A stretch of 64,000 bases of DNA from Prosthecobacter gellanilyticus (GCF_007992435.1 NZ_BKAG01000037.1:1-64000); one strand, 5' to 3'; counted from the stretch's first letter, positions 1 to 9,880 are shown. The notes: generated by a model from the letters alone, not told the origin. Numbers and translations are program-made.

Positions 1-73
1 TCAAGAGAGGGGTTTTTTCTGCCGTGATGAAAAACCGACTTTACAGATAGGGAATAAGGACAAATATCCAACC

Positions 74-724
74 ATGAGTCCGCAAGACCTCGATTCGATC
101 AACCAAAAGCTGGAAGGTGCTACCCCCCTGGAAATCATCCGCTGGGCCGTCCAGCAGGGGAAAGCCATCGTCACCACGAACTTCCGCCCTTATGAAGCCG
201 TGATTCTGCATCTCGCCGCTCAGGCGCAGGCAGACATCCCTGTGCTTTGGATTGATCACGGCACGAATCTTCCTGAAACCTACGTGTTCGCCGAGGCCTC
301 CCGCCAGCGTCTGAACCTGAATCTGAAGCCCTACCTGCCGCTCATGACCAGTGCCCATTGGCTGGCGCTCAATGGCGGCCAGGTGCCCATGCCGGATGAA
401 GTGGAGCGCGTGGAGTCCTTCAGCCGCATCATGAAGCTGGAGCCCTTTGAGCGCGGCATGCGCGAGCTCGCTCCTCAGGTGTGGATCACGGCACTACGCA
501 AGGAACAGAATCCCCAGCGCGCTGCGACGCTGAAGCCCGTCATGTGGGACGCCAAGTTCAACTGCCTGAAGATCAACCCGATCCTCGAGTGGACCCCCAC
601 CGAACTGGAAGCCTATCTCGGTGAGCATCAGCTCCCGGATGAGCGCACCTATTACGATCCCGCCAAGGGTGATGAAAAGCACGAGTGCGGCCTGCATGCC
701 AAGCTCGTCACCGCCGCGAACTAA
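74..724 (+). CDS. cysH: Phosphoadenylyl-sulfate reductase (PAPS reductase)
   Basis: This 216-residue cytoplasmic enzyme should reduce activated sulfate (PAPS) to sulfite with thioredoxin as electron donor. The N-terminal half has the PP-loop-type nucleotide-binding fold, with the family's degenerate loop near residues 35-50 (TTNFRPYEAV). The C-terminal active-site motif ECGLH is present, with the catalytic Cys at residue 205. The paired CC...CC iron-sulfur ligands of APS reductases are absent, which favours PAPS over APS as substrate. The ATG is preceded by AAGGA about 12 nt upstream. cysD follows 43 bp downstream on the same strand, so this is the first gene of a sulfate assimilation operon. 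Family assignment is firm. The substrate choice is inferred from the missing cluster residues. Confidence 0.93.
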   Translation: MSPQDLDSINQKLEGATPLEIIRWAVQQGKAIVTTNFRPYEAVILHLAAQAQADIPVLWIDHGTNLPETYVFAEASRQRLNLNLKPYLPLMTSAHWLALNGGQVPMPDEVERVESFSRIMKLEPFERGMRELAPQVWITALRKEQNPQRAATLKPVMWDAKFNCLKINPILEWTPTELEAYLGEHQLPDERTYYDPAKGDEKHECGLHAKLVTAAN

Positions 725-767
725 ACCGAGTCGCGAAACCTCACACGCCGATCCCTTTTCCCGCCGC

Positions 768-1676
768 ATGTCCGCCATCACCCACCTTCAGTTTCTTGAG
801 AGCGAGGCCATCTACATCCTTCGCGAAACCGCCGCCCAGTTTCAAAAGCCCGCGCTCCTGTTCTCGGGTGGCAAAGACTCCATCGTCATGGCCTGGCTGG
901 CACGCAAAGCGTTCTACCCAGCGCGCATGCCGTTCAAGCTTCTGCATGTGGACACAGGTCACAACTTCCCTGAAGCCATGACCTATCGCGACTGGTTCGT
1001 GAAGGAGATCGGCGCCCAGCTCGTCGTCGGCAGCGTGCAGAAGAGCATTGATGAAGGCCGCGTGCAGGAAGAAAAAGGCGCCAACGCGAGCCGCAACAAA
1101 CTGCAGACCGTCACTCTGCTCGACTCCATCGAAGAACATCAGTTTGATGCCTGCCTTGGTGGTGGTCGTCGTGACGAAGAAAAGGCCCGCGCCAAGGAGC
1201 GCTTCTTCAGCCACCGTGATGAGTTTGGTCAGTGGGATCCGAAAAACCAGCGCCCTGAGCTCTGGAATATCTTCAATGGCCGCAAGCATTTCGGTGAGCA
1301 CTTCCGGGTGTTCCCGCTGAGCAACTGGACCGAGATGGACATCTGGCAGTACATCCGCCAGGAAGAGATCCCGCTGCCGACTCTCTACTTCAGTCACAAG
1401 CGCAAGATCATCGAGCGTCACGGCCAGCTCCTCGATACCGAGACAGGCTTCATCCCTCTGCTCGACGAAGAGAAGCCGAACGTGAAGGAGATGATCATCC
1501 GCTTCCGCACCGTGGGGGATGCTACTTGTACGGGCGCCGTGGAAAGCACCGCTTCCACCATTGATGAGATCGTCGCCGAAGTCGCTGCCGCTCGTCAGAC
1601 AGAGCGTGGCACACGTGCTGATGACAAACGCTCCGAGACCGCCATGGAGGACCGCAAGAAGGAAGGCTACTTCTGA
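768..1676 (+). CDS. cysD: Sulfate adenylyltransferase subunit 2
   Basis: This is the catalytic subunit of heterodimeric ATP sulfurylase, which makes adenosine 5'-phosphosulfate from ATP and sulfate together with CysN. The frame is open further upstream into cysH, but the ATG at 768 gives a 302-residue protein, the usual length, beginning MSAITHLQFLESEAI as expected of the family. The PP-loop motif SGGKDS lies at residues 33-38, and the conserved GGGRRDEEKARAKER segment is intact. The C-terminus has the family's DRRKEGYF-like ending (here EDRKKEGYF). cysN starts 56 bp downstream. Identification is secure. Confidence 0.96.
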   Translation: MSAITHLQFLESEAIYILRETAAQFQKPALLFSGGKDSIVMAWLARKAFYPARMPFKLLHVDTGHNFPEAMTYRDWFVKEIGAQLVVGSVQKSIDEGRVQEEKGANASRNKLQTVTLLDSIEEHQFDACLGGGRRDEEKARAKERFFSHRDEFGQWDPKNQRPELWNIFNGRKHFGEHFRVFPLSNWTEMDIWQYIRQEEIPLPTLYFSHKRKIIERHGQLLDTETGFIPLLDEEKPNVKEMIIRFRTVGDATCTGAVESTASTIDEIVAEVAAARQTERGTRADDKRSETAMEDRKKEGYF

Positions 1677-1732
1677 TATCTGCCGGGACATCCTGACTCC
1701 ACACGCACCGAACCTTTTCTCTCTCCTCATTC

Positions 1733-3073
1733 ATGGACGTTCTCGTCAACCCCACCGAATCCAGCCTTCTCCGCTTCACCACTGCCGGCAGCGTTGATGA
1801 TGGCAAAAGCACGCTCATCGGCCGCCTGCTTTATGATTCCAAATCCATCTTCGAAGACCAGCTCCTCGCTGTGGAAGAATCTTCGAAGCGCCGCGGTGAT
1901 GCGCACGTGAACCTTGCGCTCCTGACGGATGGTCTTCGCGCTGAGCGCGAGCAGGGCATCACCATTGATGTGGCCTATCGCTACTTCGCCACGCCGAAGC
2001 GCAAGTTCATCATCGCAGACACCCCGGGGCACATTCAGTACACCCGCAACATGGTCACCGGTGCCTCCACCGCTGACCTTGCCATCATCCTCATCGATGC
2101 ACGTCTCGGCGTGATCGAGCAGACCATGCGCCATACCTATCTGGCCAGCCTGCTGCGCATCAGCCAGATCGTCGTTGCCGTGAACAAGATGGACCTCGTG
2201 GACTTTGACGAGGACACCTATCACAAGATCGTCGCCGAATACATGGCCTTCGCGAAAGGCCTGGAATACACGCCGAACATCCGTCCGATCCCGATCAGCG
2301 CTTTGAATGGCGACAACGTCGTCACTCGCTCTGACAAAACAGATTGGTATGACGGCCCGAGCCTCCTCGAGCATCTCGAAACCGTCCAAGTGCAGGCTGA
2401 AACAGCCGCTGACAAAGCACGCTTCCCCGTCCAGTGGGTCATCCGCCCGATCTCGGATCAGGATGACTCGAAGCTCGGCAACCTTCATGACTACCGCGGT
2501 TTCGCAGGTCGTGTCGCCAGCGGCACCTTCAACGTGGGTGATGACATCGTTGTGCATCCTTCCGCGATGCGCACCAAGATCACCGGCATCCACACTTTCG
2601 CCGGTGAGCAGAGCGAAGCCATTCCCCAGCTCAGCTACAGCATCACCGTCGCTGATGAGATCGATACCAGCCGTGGCGGCATGATCGTGAAGGCCAATGA
2701 GCCTGTGCAGAGCGGCCAGGAGTTTGATGCCATGGTCTGCTGGTTCGCAGACAAAAAGACCCTCAAGCCCCGCGGTCGTTTCCATCTTCGCCACACCACG
2801 AATGAAGTGCGTGCTGTTGTCACCGATGTGCTTTACAAGGTGAACATCAGCACTCTCGAGAAATCGCAGGAGAGCCAGGAGTTCAGCCTGAATGACATCG
2901 GCTCCGTCCGCATTCGCACCTCGGCTCCTATCTTCTTTGATTCGTATGCCGACAACCGCACGACTGGTTCCTTTGTGCTTGTGGACGAGCAGACGAACAA
3001 CACCGTCGCCGCCGGCATGATCATCAAGCCGATCACCGATGCGTTTGACGAGAGCGCCGAGGTTCAGATCTAA
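1733..3073 (+). CDS. cysN: Sulfate adenylyltransferase subunit 1 (GTPase)
   Basis: CysN is the GTPase subunit that drives ATP sulfurylase activity of CysD. The EF-Tu-like G domain shows the P-loop at residues 19-26 (GSVDDGKS), the G3 motif DTPGH near residue 97 and the G4 motif NKMD near residue 150. Translation-factor-type beta-barrel domains fill the rest. At 446 residues it stops where the GTPase subunit normally stops. There is no C-terminal CysC (APS kinase) fusion, so the PAPS needed by the preceding cysH must be made by a kinase encoded outside this window. It is the last gene of cysH-cysD-cysN and converges on the phyH-like gene with only about 15 bp between stops. Confidence 0.96.
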   Translation: MDVLVNPTESSLLRFTTAGSVDDGKSTLIGRLLYDSKSIFEDQLLAVEESSKRRGDAHVNLALLTDGLRAEREQGITIDVAYRYFATPKRKFIIADTPGHIQYTRNMVTGASTADLAIILIDARLGVIEQTMRHTYLASLLRISQIVVAVNKMDLVDFDEDTYHKIVAEYMAFAKGLEYTPNIRPIPISALNGDNVVTRSDKTDWYDGPSLLEHLETVQVQAETAADKARFPVQWVIRPISDQDDSKLGNLHDYRGFAGRVASGTFNVGDDIVVHPSAMRTKITGIHTFAGEQSEAIPQLSYSITVADEIDTSRGGMIVKANEPVQSGQEFDAMVCWFADKKTLKPRGRFHLRHTTNEVRAVVTDVLYKVNISTLEKSQESQEFSLNDIGSVRIRTSAPIFFDSYADNRTTGSFVLVDEQTNNTVAAGMIIKPITDAFDESAEVQI

Positions 3074-3088
3074 TTTTCGAAGCAGGGC

Positions 3089-3748
3089 TCAAGCTTCCTG
3101 CCACTCCAAGCCTGCATCCAATGGGGTGCAGGCATATTCCAGATGAATCACGCGCCTGCGCCTTGTGCTAGTCGAGCGTGACGATGAGTGCAGAATCAGC
3201 GGTCGTATCAGAAGCGCAGCTCCTTGAGGTGCTATGCACATGCTTTCCTGGCCGCTCGCCGTGATCGGCTGAATCTGCGAGTTGCCCAGCCTCCCCAATT
3301 TGTGACTGCCTGGAATCACCCGTAGCGCGCCGTTGGTCTCATCGGTATCATCGAGATGCAACCGGATCGTCAGCATGCTCTCTAGCACTTCCACCGGAGG
3401 CTGCACATGGGGCACACCTTCCTTCACGCTCCACGGTCCGAAGCCAGGCACCTCACGCTTTTCCTGTACACAGATCGTTAGGTCCTGATGCCAGGAGACG
3501 AGCCAGTTGGTGTCAGGCGACTTGTCAAAATAGATGCCCCGAACCGCGAAGGGCTCGGTGGGCAAATGTGGTCGGACCAAAGTGAGAAGCTTCTCCGATG
3601 CCGCCAAATGTCTGATCTCTGGAACCGAAAGCAGACCACGTCTTCCAGCGGATGGCGGAGCTCCAAGAAGGTCAGCAAGGGCAGTGCACTCTGCTGATGT
3701 CAGCACGTCGGAAACCACGGCGTAGCCATCTTGTTCGAGGGAGCTCAT
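3089..3748 (-). CDS. Phytanoyl-CoA dioxygenase (PhyH) family protein
   Basis: This is a 219-residue non-heme iron, 2-oxoglutarate-dependent dioxygenase of the PhyH family. The iron-binding facial triad is visible: H87 and D89 in WHQD and a distal H187 in LILHSSS, followed by an Arg-rich stretch (residues 191-199) that can supply the 2-oxoglutarate-binding Arg. The conserved segment RVIPGSHK is at residues 143-150. I chose the ATG at 3748; an upstream TTG at 3760 is possible but less likely. The gene begins about 20 bp after the mfd stop codon on the same strand and probably shares its transcript. The substrate cannot be told from sequence, because PhyH enzymes act on lipids, halogenated compounds and small metabolites. 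Confidence 0.85.
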   Translation of the reverse strand: MSSLEQDGYAVVSDVLTSAECTALADLLGAPPSAGRRGLLSVPEIRHLAASEKLLTLVRPHLPTEPFAVRGIYFDKSPDTNWLVSWHQDLTICVQEKREVPGFGPWSVKEGVPHVQPPVEVLESMLTIRLHLDDTDETNGALRVIPGSHKLGRLGNSQIQPITASGQESMCIAPQGAALLIRPLILHSSSRSTSTRRRRVIHLEYACTPLDAGLEWQEA

Positions 3749-3767
3749 GCTGGATTTCAAAGCGGCA

Positions 3768-6700
3768 TCACAAACTCCTCACCATGCCCAGTGCTTCCGC
3801 GAGCTGCTTGTGTCCGGCTCTTTCGGCAAGGCGGGGGAACTTGCCGTTGAGCATCACGAAGTTGCCGTTGCGCGTGAGCATGAGCTTCCGCTCCTTGATC
3901 TCGACATCGCTGATGCCGGCATGCGCGGCGGCGAGACGCAGCAATGCGCAGGCGAGCAAGTTCTGCACGGGGTAGGGGAGCTTGTCGCCAAACTGATCAC
4001 GCCACTGGGTCTCGAGCTCATCGAGTTCCTTCCGAGTCATCACCTCGCCCAGCTGGCGATAGGCGGTGATGCGCATTCTTGTGTCCTCGATGAAGTTGGA
4101 AGGCAGGAAAGCTCCGATGACGGCTTTCTCCGACTGGGCCATCAGCGCCTCGCTCTGCACCAGGAAATCCGCACGCAGCGCCACATCGACAGGGCGTGGC
4201 ACGCGCCGGCCCTGCATGCGGTTCACCGCCTGCTTCAGCATCTGGCAGTACATGTCAAAACCCACTGCGGCAATATGGCCACTCTGCTCCGTGCCGAGCA
4301 GATTACCCGCGCCACGGATCTCCAGATCCCGCAGCGCGATCTTGAAGCCGCTGCCCAGGCCGGTGTATTGCTTGATCGCATTCACACGCTTGCGCGCATC
4401 GCCCGCAGTCACCGCATCTCGCGGAAGCATGAGGTAGGCATGAGCCTGCTGGCCGCCACGGCCCACGCGGCCACGAAGCTGATACAGGTCCGCAAGACCA
4501 AAGCGATCCGCACGATCGATGATGATCGTGTTCGCATTTGGGATGTCGACACCGCTTTCGATGATGGTCGTGCACACCAGCACATCGGCCTCGGCATCCA
4601 CGAACTTGTGCATCACATCCTCCAGGATCTCCTCGTCCATCTGACCATGTCCCACAATGACTCGTGCCTGCGGGCACAGCTCGCGGATGCGCATGGCCGT
4701 GCGTTCGATGGTCATCACGCGGTTGTGCAGCAGGAAGACCTGGCCGCCACGGTCCAGCTCGGCATCCACGGCCTGCTTGATCACGCGCTCGTCATACGGC
4801 GTGATGATGGTGCCGACCGCTTGTTTGTTAGGTGGCGGTGTCTCGATGGTGCTCATGTCTCTCATACCCATGAGCGCGAGGTAAAGCGTGCGTGGGATCG
4901 GCGTGGCGCTGAGTGTCAGCACATCCACGAGATGGAAGAGCTCTTTGAACTTCTCCTTATGCTTCACGCCGAAACGTTGCTCCTCATCAATGACGACAAG
5001 GCCCAGGTCCTTGAAGCGCACATCCTTGGAGATGACACGATGCGTGCCCACCACGATGTCCACCGTGCCATCGCGCACGCCTTGGAGGATCTGCTTCTCA
5101 CGGTTCTTCGGCGTCAGACGGCAGAGCATCTCCACCGTCACGGGGAACTCGCTCATGCGCTGGCGGATGTTCTGCCAGTGCTGCCGCGCAAGCACCGTCG
5201 TCGGCACCAGAATGGCCACTTGCTTACCACCCATCACCGCTTTGAAGGCCGCGCGAATCGCCACCTCGGTTTTACCAAAGCCCACGTCAGCGCAGAGCAG
5301 ACGGTCCATGGGTTTCTCAGACTCCATGTCCCGTTTGATTTCCTCCGTGCAGCGGAGCTGGTCTGGAGTTTCGCGGTAGAGGAAGGACTGCTCAAACTCC
5401 ACCTGCCACTTCGTGTCCGGCGAGTGCGCATGACCCTTCACACTGCGGCGTTCGGCACTGATGGTCAGCATCTTCGCCGCAAACTCCTCCACGCTCTTCT
5501 CCGCCGTTTTGCGGGTCTTCTGCCAGGAGCCGCCGCCAAGCTTGCTGAGCTGGGGAGCGCGTCCTCCGACACCGACATAGCGGCTGACCATGTGCGCCTG
5601 CACCACCGGCACAAAGAGTTTCGCCTCGTCCGCATACAGCAGCACAAGCACCTCATCCTTCTTGCCGTTGGGAGCCGTGCGCACCTCCACGCCTGCAAAG
5701 CGGCCGATGCCATGCTCGCTATGGACCACCAGATCGCCATCCCGCAGCTCGCTCAGCACATCGCGCGCCTTGCGCAGGGTTTCCGGATCCGCGAGCTTGG
5801 AGCCGCGTGACCGGCGTGACACTTGATGCCTGCCAAAGATCTCCGCCCCTGTCAGCACCGCGAGCTTCGCTGAAGGAACCGTGAAGCCGCGATACAGCAG
5901 ACCGAGCAGCGTCTGGCAAGAATCTTCCGTGACCTGGGACAGCTCGCTGAAGCGATCACGCTCCGCCTCATTGTGAAAGAAGATGATGATCTGCCAGCCC
6001 AGCTTCTTCCACTCATCCACCTGCATGGCGAACTGCTTCCGCCGTGCTTCATGAAGCACGAAGTCCGAGGCATCAAAGACACCCAGCGGATTCTCATGGA
6101 TGGCCGTGTCAAAGTTTTCCGGCCCCTCATGCTCCATGGTGCCGGACATGATGCGTGCATCCACCGGTGCATCCACGGCTTCATCACCGATGACGAGAAT
6201 GAGATCCTCGGCCGTCATGTAGTCACGCACCTGGCCGGACTCCCCTGCCTGCTCCGTGAGCTGCAGGATGATGTTCGCGCGCTCCAGTCTTTTGACGGAT
6301 GATTGGTTATGCAGATCAAAGGCGCGGATGGACTCGATCTCCTCGTCAAACCACTCCACGCGCAGCGGCTCCTCCGCCTGCCAGGAGTAAAAGTCCACGA
6401 TGCCACCACGCCGCGCGAACTGCCCGCGCTCCATCACCACTGGCACACGCTCATAGCCTGCCTCCGCCAGCTGGGCCACAAAGGCCTCCACATCCAGTGT
6501 CTGCCCGACTTCGATCTGCCGCCGTTGCTTCGCCAGTTCTGCTGAAGCAGGCACTGTTTCATTCCAGCTATCTGCACAGAGCAGCAGTGCATTCGGAGCA
6601 TCACTCGAAGTGGTATCAGCGGAGGCTCGCTTGCCTTTGCTCGTGGAAGGAATGGCTGCGGTCCATCTCTCCAGCACCGCCACACGCTCTGCTGCCAGAT

Positions 6701-7124
6701 CTGGATCCGGCAGCGCATCATCACCGAAGCTTTGCGAGTGCCTTGGGAAGTAGAGCGCCGGTGTTTGCCAAACCAAAAGTTCGGCCTGGATGCGGTCCTG
6801 TGTGCGAGGCTCCGGGCACAGCACCCAGAGTCTCTTCTTCAGCTGCCTTGCCCTCCCGATGACGAGCGCCACCGCAAAGCCTTCCGCTTCCGGCGTCACG
6901 TGCTCCAGGCAGATCATGCGTTCCTTGCCCAGCGTCTTCAGCTTCGCCGTGAACTCCCGTGTCTCAGCCACCCTTTGCACCAGGCCATGCGCATCCACCC
7001 GCTTGTCGGCCTGCGGGGCAGGTGAAGCGGTGGCCGGGTCCGCGTCCGCCTGCTTGCGGCGAGGGCGTGCGGTGCGAGTTGGGGGGACAGGGTCCGTGCT
7101 CAAAACAAAGCCGTTCGTGATCAA
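3768..7124 (-). CDS. mfd: Transcription-repair coupling factor Mfd
   Basis: Mfd is a DNA translocase that releases RNA polymerase stalled at lesions and recruits UvrA. The 1118-residue length is typical. Domains in order are a UvrB-like N-terminal region, a CarD-like RNA-polymerase-interaction domain near residues 450-520 ([15 protein letters not shown]), a RecG-like superfamily 2 helicase with Walker A around residue 611 (ADVGFGKTE), the Walker B variant DEEQRFG near 713 and [10 protein letters not shown], and a C-terminal TRCF domain. The start is uncertain. The frame opens with a TTG at 7124, no ATG is available until well inside the protein, and the first 40 residues are low-complexity. 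A PhyH-like gene follows closely. The long frames antisense to it are shadows. Confidence 0.96.
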   Translation of the reverse strand: MITNGFVLSTDPVPPTRTARPRRKQADADPATASPAPQADKRVDAHGLVQRVAETREFTAKLKTLGKERMICLEHVTPEAEGFAVALVIGRARQLKKRLWVLCPEPRTQDRIQAELLVWQTPALYFPRHSQSFGDDALPDPDLAAERVAVLERWTAAIPSTSKGKRASADTTSSDAPNALLLCADSWNETVPASAELAKQRRQIEVGQTLDVEAFVAQLAEAGYERVPVVMERGQFARRGGIVDFYSWQAEEPLRVEWFDEEIESIRAFDLHNQSSVKRLERANIILQLTEQAGESGQVRDYMTAEDLILVIGDEAVDAPVDARIMSGTMEHEGPENFDTAIHENPLGVFDASDFVLHEARRKQFAMQVDEWKKLGWQIIIFFHNEAERDRFSELSQVTEDSCQTLLGLLYRGFTVPSAKLAVLTGAEIFGRHQVSRRSRGSKLADPETLRKARDVLSELRDGDLVVHSEHGIGRFAGVEVRTAPNGKKDEVLVLLYADEAKLFVPVVQAHMVSRYVGVGGRAPQLSKLGGGSWQKTRKTAEKSVEEFAAKMLTISAERRSVKGHAHSPDTKWQVEFEQSFLYRETPDQLRCTEEIKRDMESEKPMDRLLCADVGFGKTEVAIRAAFKAVMGGKQVAILVPTTVLARQHWQNIRQRMSEFPVTVEMLCRLTPKNREKQILQGVRDGTVDIVVGTHRVISKDVRFKDLGLVVIDEEQRFGVKHKEKFKELFHLVDVLTLSATPIPRTLYLALMGMRDMSTIETPPPNKQAVGTIITPYDERVIKQAVDAELDRGGQVFLLHNRVMTIERTAMRIRELCPQARVIVGHGQMDEEILEDVMHKFVDAEADVLVCTTIIESGVDIPNANTIIIDRADRFGLADLYQLRGRVGRGGQQAHAYLMLPRDAVTAGDARKRVNAIKQYTGLGSGFKIALRDLEIRGAGNLLGTEQSGHIAAVGFDMYCQMLKQAVNRMQGRRVPRPVDVALRADFLVQSEALMAQSEKAVIGAFLPSNFIEDTRMRITAYRQLGEVMTRKELDELETQWRDQFGDKLPYPVQNLLACALLRLAAAHAGISDVEIKERKLMLTRNGNFVMLNGKFPRLAERAGHKQLAEALGMVRSL

Positions 7125-7369
7125 CGCCCGGCAACCCTATCTGGAAGCGGGCAAAGCATGGATGCAAGGCAGGAAAAAGGGCGGGAGGCCATTTGGGCTC
7201 TGATAGGGCATCGTGGTTCCCCCGATAACAAGGTCGGGGAGATTCGTGATCCGTTGAAAACAAGTTAGTTACGCAGAAGTACGGCGCTGTTCATAAGTTC
7301 AGACGGTTTGATTGAAACATCCTCCCTGCATTTCTGCCCCGTATTCAGGGCATGAAAGGAACAAGTAAC

Positions 7370-8026
7370 ATGAAATCAAAACCCTACATTCTTTTGAGTG
7401 TCGCCCTGGCTCTCCTCGCCTCCAGCACTTCGGTGATGGCAGGTCCGAAGGAGGATCAAAGGGTGAGACAGGCCGCTGCCATCATGCAGCGGTTCAAGGC
7501 AATGCCTGAAGAAGGAATCCCTGAGCATGTGCTGAGTGAGGCCAGAGGTCTGGCCATTATCACCATGACCAAAGGTGGATTCGTCTGGTCAGGCAAGGTT
7601 GGGCAAGGTGTGGTTGTGGCCCGCACAAGAAACGGTTGGTCCGCCCCGTCGTTCGTTCGCACGGGTGGAGTGGGCTTCGGCGCCCAGATCGGCGCCCAAG
7701 TCACCGAACTTGTGCTGGTGCTGAACACACCTGAAGCCGTGCAGGCGTTCTCAAAAGACGCCAACGTGCAACTGGGCGGCGCACTGAGTGTCGCCGCTGG
7801 TCCGGTGGGACGAAGTGCTGAGGCTGGCGTGACCCCGCGTGCGGCGGTCTATGCCTACAGCCGCAGCCAGGGCCTGTTCGCAGGCGTCTCGCTGGAAGGC
7901 ACGGTCATCGGCACGGACAAGAAAGCGAACCAGCGCTATTACGGCTCCAATGCCGGCGCGAGTTCCATCCTGGCCGGCAGGGTGCGCAAACCTGCCAGCT
8001 CGGGTCCTCTGATGAGCAGCCTGTAA
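7370..8026 (+). CDS. Exported SYLF (Ysc84-like) lipid-binding domain protein
   Basis: The product is about 218 residues with a clear signal peptide (KSKPYILLSVALALLASS, cleavage near VMAG). The mature part matches the SYLF/Ysc84 family known from lipid-binding proteins: the motifs ARGLAIITMTKGGFVWSGK, SFVRTGGVGFGAQIGAQ and a C-terminal YSRSQGLFAGVSLEG are in the expected order. The ATG at 7370 was preferred over the ATG at 7352 because AAAGGA lies 9 nt before it and the signal peptide then starts with a Lys-rich n-region. A perfect-stem terminator follows the gene. The role in bacteria is not established. Confidence 0.87.
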   Translation: MKSKPYILLSVALALLASSTSVMAGPKEDQRVRQAAAIMQRFKAMPEEGIPEHVLSEARGLAIITMTKGGFVWSGKVGQGVVVARTRNGWSAPSFVRTGGVGFGAQIGAQVTELVLVLNTPEAVQAFSKDANVQLGGALSVAAGPVGRSAEAGVTPRAAVYAYSRSQGLFAGVSLEGTVIGTDKKANQRYYGSNAGASSILAGRVRKPASSGPLMSSL

Positions 8027-8058
8027 ACGGTTCTTCGAAGCAGCTCAATTAGCCTTGG

Positions 8059-8095
8059 TGCCCTGGAGGAGATTGTCTCCTCCAGGGCATTTTTG
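8059..8095 (+). terminator. Rho-independent terminator after SYLF gene
   Basis: A perfect 14-bp inverted repeat (8059-8072 with 8076-8089, sequence TGCCCTGGAGGAGA and its complement) closes a 3-nt loop and is followed by a run of five T. It lies 33 bp after the SYLF gene stop. Confidence 0.93.
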
Positions 8096-8147
8096 CGTTT
8101 GTTGGTTAGGTTGAGACAGGAAACATCCCGTGTTAGCCGAGACACTT

Positions 8148-8224
8148 TATACCACTGATGGACACTGATAGTCACTTATGACCAAGCCATTCAGGGATTG
8201 GAACATAAGTGTCCATCAGTGGTA
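8148..8224. repeat. Intergenic palindromic element with nested inverted repeats
   Basis: An exact 18-bp inverted repeat (8148-8165 and 8207-8224; arm ATACCACTGATGGACACT) encloses 41 bp. A second, overlapping inverted repeat is nested inside: CACTTATG at 8172-8179 pairs with CATAAGTG at 8203-8210. The two pairings cannot form completely at once. It has no T-tract and is not needed as a terminator because one lies just upstream. It looks like a REP/MITE-type repeated intergenic element, but only this copy is in the window. Confidence 0.6.
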
Positions 8225-8242
8225 TCTAGATGGCTCCCGCTT

Positions 8243-9226
8243 TCACTCCACGAAGATCTTCACTTCCACCTGCCCATCGGTGCCGATCCATGCGCGGAAC
8301 ATGCCGGGAGTGTTGAAGGGGGCGTGCACCCTGCCTTGCGCGTCGATGGCGATGATGCCCCCCACACCCTTCTGTTCGCTGAGACGTGCGATGACGGCAT
8401 CGGCCGCTTCCACGAGCGTGGCCTTGCCATACTTCATGCGCGCGGCCACATCGTGACCGACCACATTGCGGATGAAGAACTCTCCGTGACCGGTGCCTGA
8501 CACAGCACAGACTCCATCCTCAGCATAAGTGCCGGCGCCGATGATGGGCGAGTCACCCACTCGTCCCGCCTTTTTATTGGTTAGGCCACCGGTGGAGGTG
8601 CCTGCGGCCAGATGACCTTCCTTGTCCAGCGCCACGGCACCCACCGTGCCGACGCGCATCCAGATGTCTTCCGGTGATAGGGTCACTGCAGACTTCTTCT
8701 GAGCCCGGCGCAGCTTCTCCATCTGCTTCGGCGTGATGAACCACTCCGGCGCCTCGGTCTTGAGAGCATGCTCACGAGCCAGCGCCTCAGCTCCCGCGCC
8801 GATCATGAGCACATGCGGTGTCTTCGTCATGACCACGTTTGCCAGCAGGATGGGATTCCTTACGGTGGTGATGCCTGCCACGGCTCCGGCCTGCAGGGTC
8901 CTGCCATCCATGATTGAGGCATCCATCTCCACCGTGCCTGCGGCCGTGAGCACGGAGCCACGGCCTGCATTGAAGAGCGGTGAATCTTCCAAAATGATGA
9001 TGGCCTTCTGCACCGCCTCCAGGCCGCTGCCTCCGCTCTTCAAGGTGGCATGACCTTCCTGCACCGCCTGGGCCAGCACCTTCCGGCACTCAGCTTCCTG
9101 CTCAGGTGTGAGGTCCTTGGGCGCCACACCTGCGCCTCCGTGAATGGCGAAGGCGATGGGCGAATCCCCCTGAGCGACAAGGCTGGTGAGGGCGAGCAGA
9201 GCGACGAACCATTTATTCACAATCAT
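8243..9226 (-). CDS. Isoaspartyl peptidase / L-asparaginase, exported Ntn-hydrolase
   Basis: This 327-residue precursor of the plant-type asparaginase/beta-aspartyl peptidase family hydrolyses isoaspartyl dipeptides or asparagine. Family motifs are AIHGGAG (residues 27-33), FNAGRGSVLT and the autocleavage site where Thr194 (G-TVGAVALD) becomes the N-terminal nucleophile of the small subunit. GTSTGG and the C-terminal SGTGHGEFF supply the substrate-binding region. The ATG at 9226 places a short hydrophobic signal peptide (residues 6-20) at the N-terminus, so the mature enzyme is probably periplasmic. The frame upstream of this ATG codes for a Lys/Arg-rich tail that does not resemble the family. 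It stands alone, convergent with the SYLF gene. Confidence 0.92.
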   Translation of the reverse strand: MIVNKWFVALLALTSLVAQGDSPIAFAIHGGAGVAPKDLTPEQEAECRKVLAQAVQEGHATLKSGGSGLEAVQKAIIILEDSPLFNAGRGSVLTAAGTVEMDASIMDGRTLQAGAVAGITTVRNPILLANVVMTKTPHVLMIGAGAEALAREHALKTEAPEWFITPKQMEKLRRAQKKSAVTLSPEDIWMRVGTVGAVALDKEGHLAAGTSTGGLTNKKAGRVGDSPIIGAGTYAEDGVCAVSGTGHGEFFIRNVVGHDVAARMKYGKATLVEAADAVIARLSEQKGVGGIIAIDAQGRVHAPFNTPGMFRAWIGTDGQVEVKIFVE

Positions 9227-9334
9227 AGTAATGAGCCTAACGATCTTATGAACGAAGACAAGATTCCGTCTTGCCTTCTTGCGTCCGTTTTGCTGCAATC
9301 GCGGTTATCGGACAAACCCGATATCCCCCCCGCT

Positions 9335-9880
9335 ATGAAAGCCAACCTTCATTGCTTCGTGGTTCGTTTGGCGCTGGTCCTTGTGACTGGTGCATCCATT
9401 GGGGCCGCGCCTCTGCGCGCGGCTGAAAACCTCGAGAACCTCTTCCAGATGGGCCGCGATGCCTATTACAAGGGCGACCTCGAACAGGCACGGCAGCTTC
9501 TCACGATGGTCCAGGCTCAGCAGCCGCGTCATCAGGAGTCGCGCATCCTTCTTGGCCAGATCAATGCCAAGCTGAAGATGTCCGCCGGGTCCTCGTTGAA
9601 GCTGAAGTACTCCGGAGTGAAGCTGCCCAAGGTGGAACTCACGGACGTCACCCTGCAGGAGGCGCTCGATGGGTTGCGAGCACTTTCCAAGAACGCCAGT
9701 AATGGCCAGGTGGTGCCGAACTTCCTCGTCACCGATCCCAAAGTCGGCGAGGCCAAGGTATCGCTCACTTTGACGGACGTGCCTCTGCCCACCGCCATTG
9801 ATTACGTGGCGCGCATCGCCGGTGCCAAGGCCACCTATGACCAGCACGCCGTGCTCTTCACAAGCGCGGCTGGTGGTTGA
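9335..9880 (+). CDS. Exported TPR/STN-like small protein
   Basis: The ATG at 9335 gives 181 residues starting with a signal peptide (cleavage near LRAAE, about residue 30). Residues 32-70 resemble a TPR unit (FQMGRDAYYKGDLEQARQ). The C-terminal half contains two short beta-alpha segments (VTLQEALDGLRALS and VPLPTAIDYVARIAG, followed by AVLFTS) of the kind found in the secretin/TonB short N-terminal (STN) domain. No catalytic motif is seen. It is divergent from the asparaginase gene, so the 108 bp between them should hold both promoters. The function is unknown. A link to secretion or receptor assembly is only suggested by the STN-like fold. Confidence 0.75.
   Translation: MKANLHCFVVRLALVLVTGASIGAAPLRAAENLENLFQMGRDAYYKGDLEQARQLLTMVQAQQPRHQESRILLGQINAKLKMSAGSSLKLKYSGVKLPKVELTDVTLQEALDGLRALSKNASNGQVVPNFLVTDPKVGEAKVSLTLTDVPLPTAIDYVARIAGAKATYDQHAVLFTSAAGG

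Noticed and set aside
3747-5810. Long plus-strand open frame (687 codons) antisense to mfd
   Set aside because: It is His/Leu/Arg-rich with no domain pattern and lies wholly opposite the conserved Mfd sequence; a codon-bias shadow in GC-rich DNA.
7352-7369. ATG at 7352 as start of the SYLF gene
   Set aside because: The ATG at 7370 has AAAGGA at good spacing and gives a standard signal peptide.
8148-8224. Reading the nested inverted repeat as a second terminator
   Set aside because: No T-tract on either strand and a strong terminator already lies 60 bp upstream.
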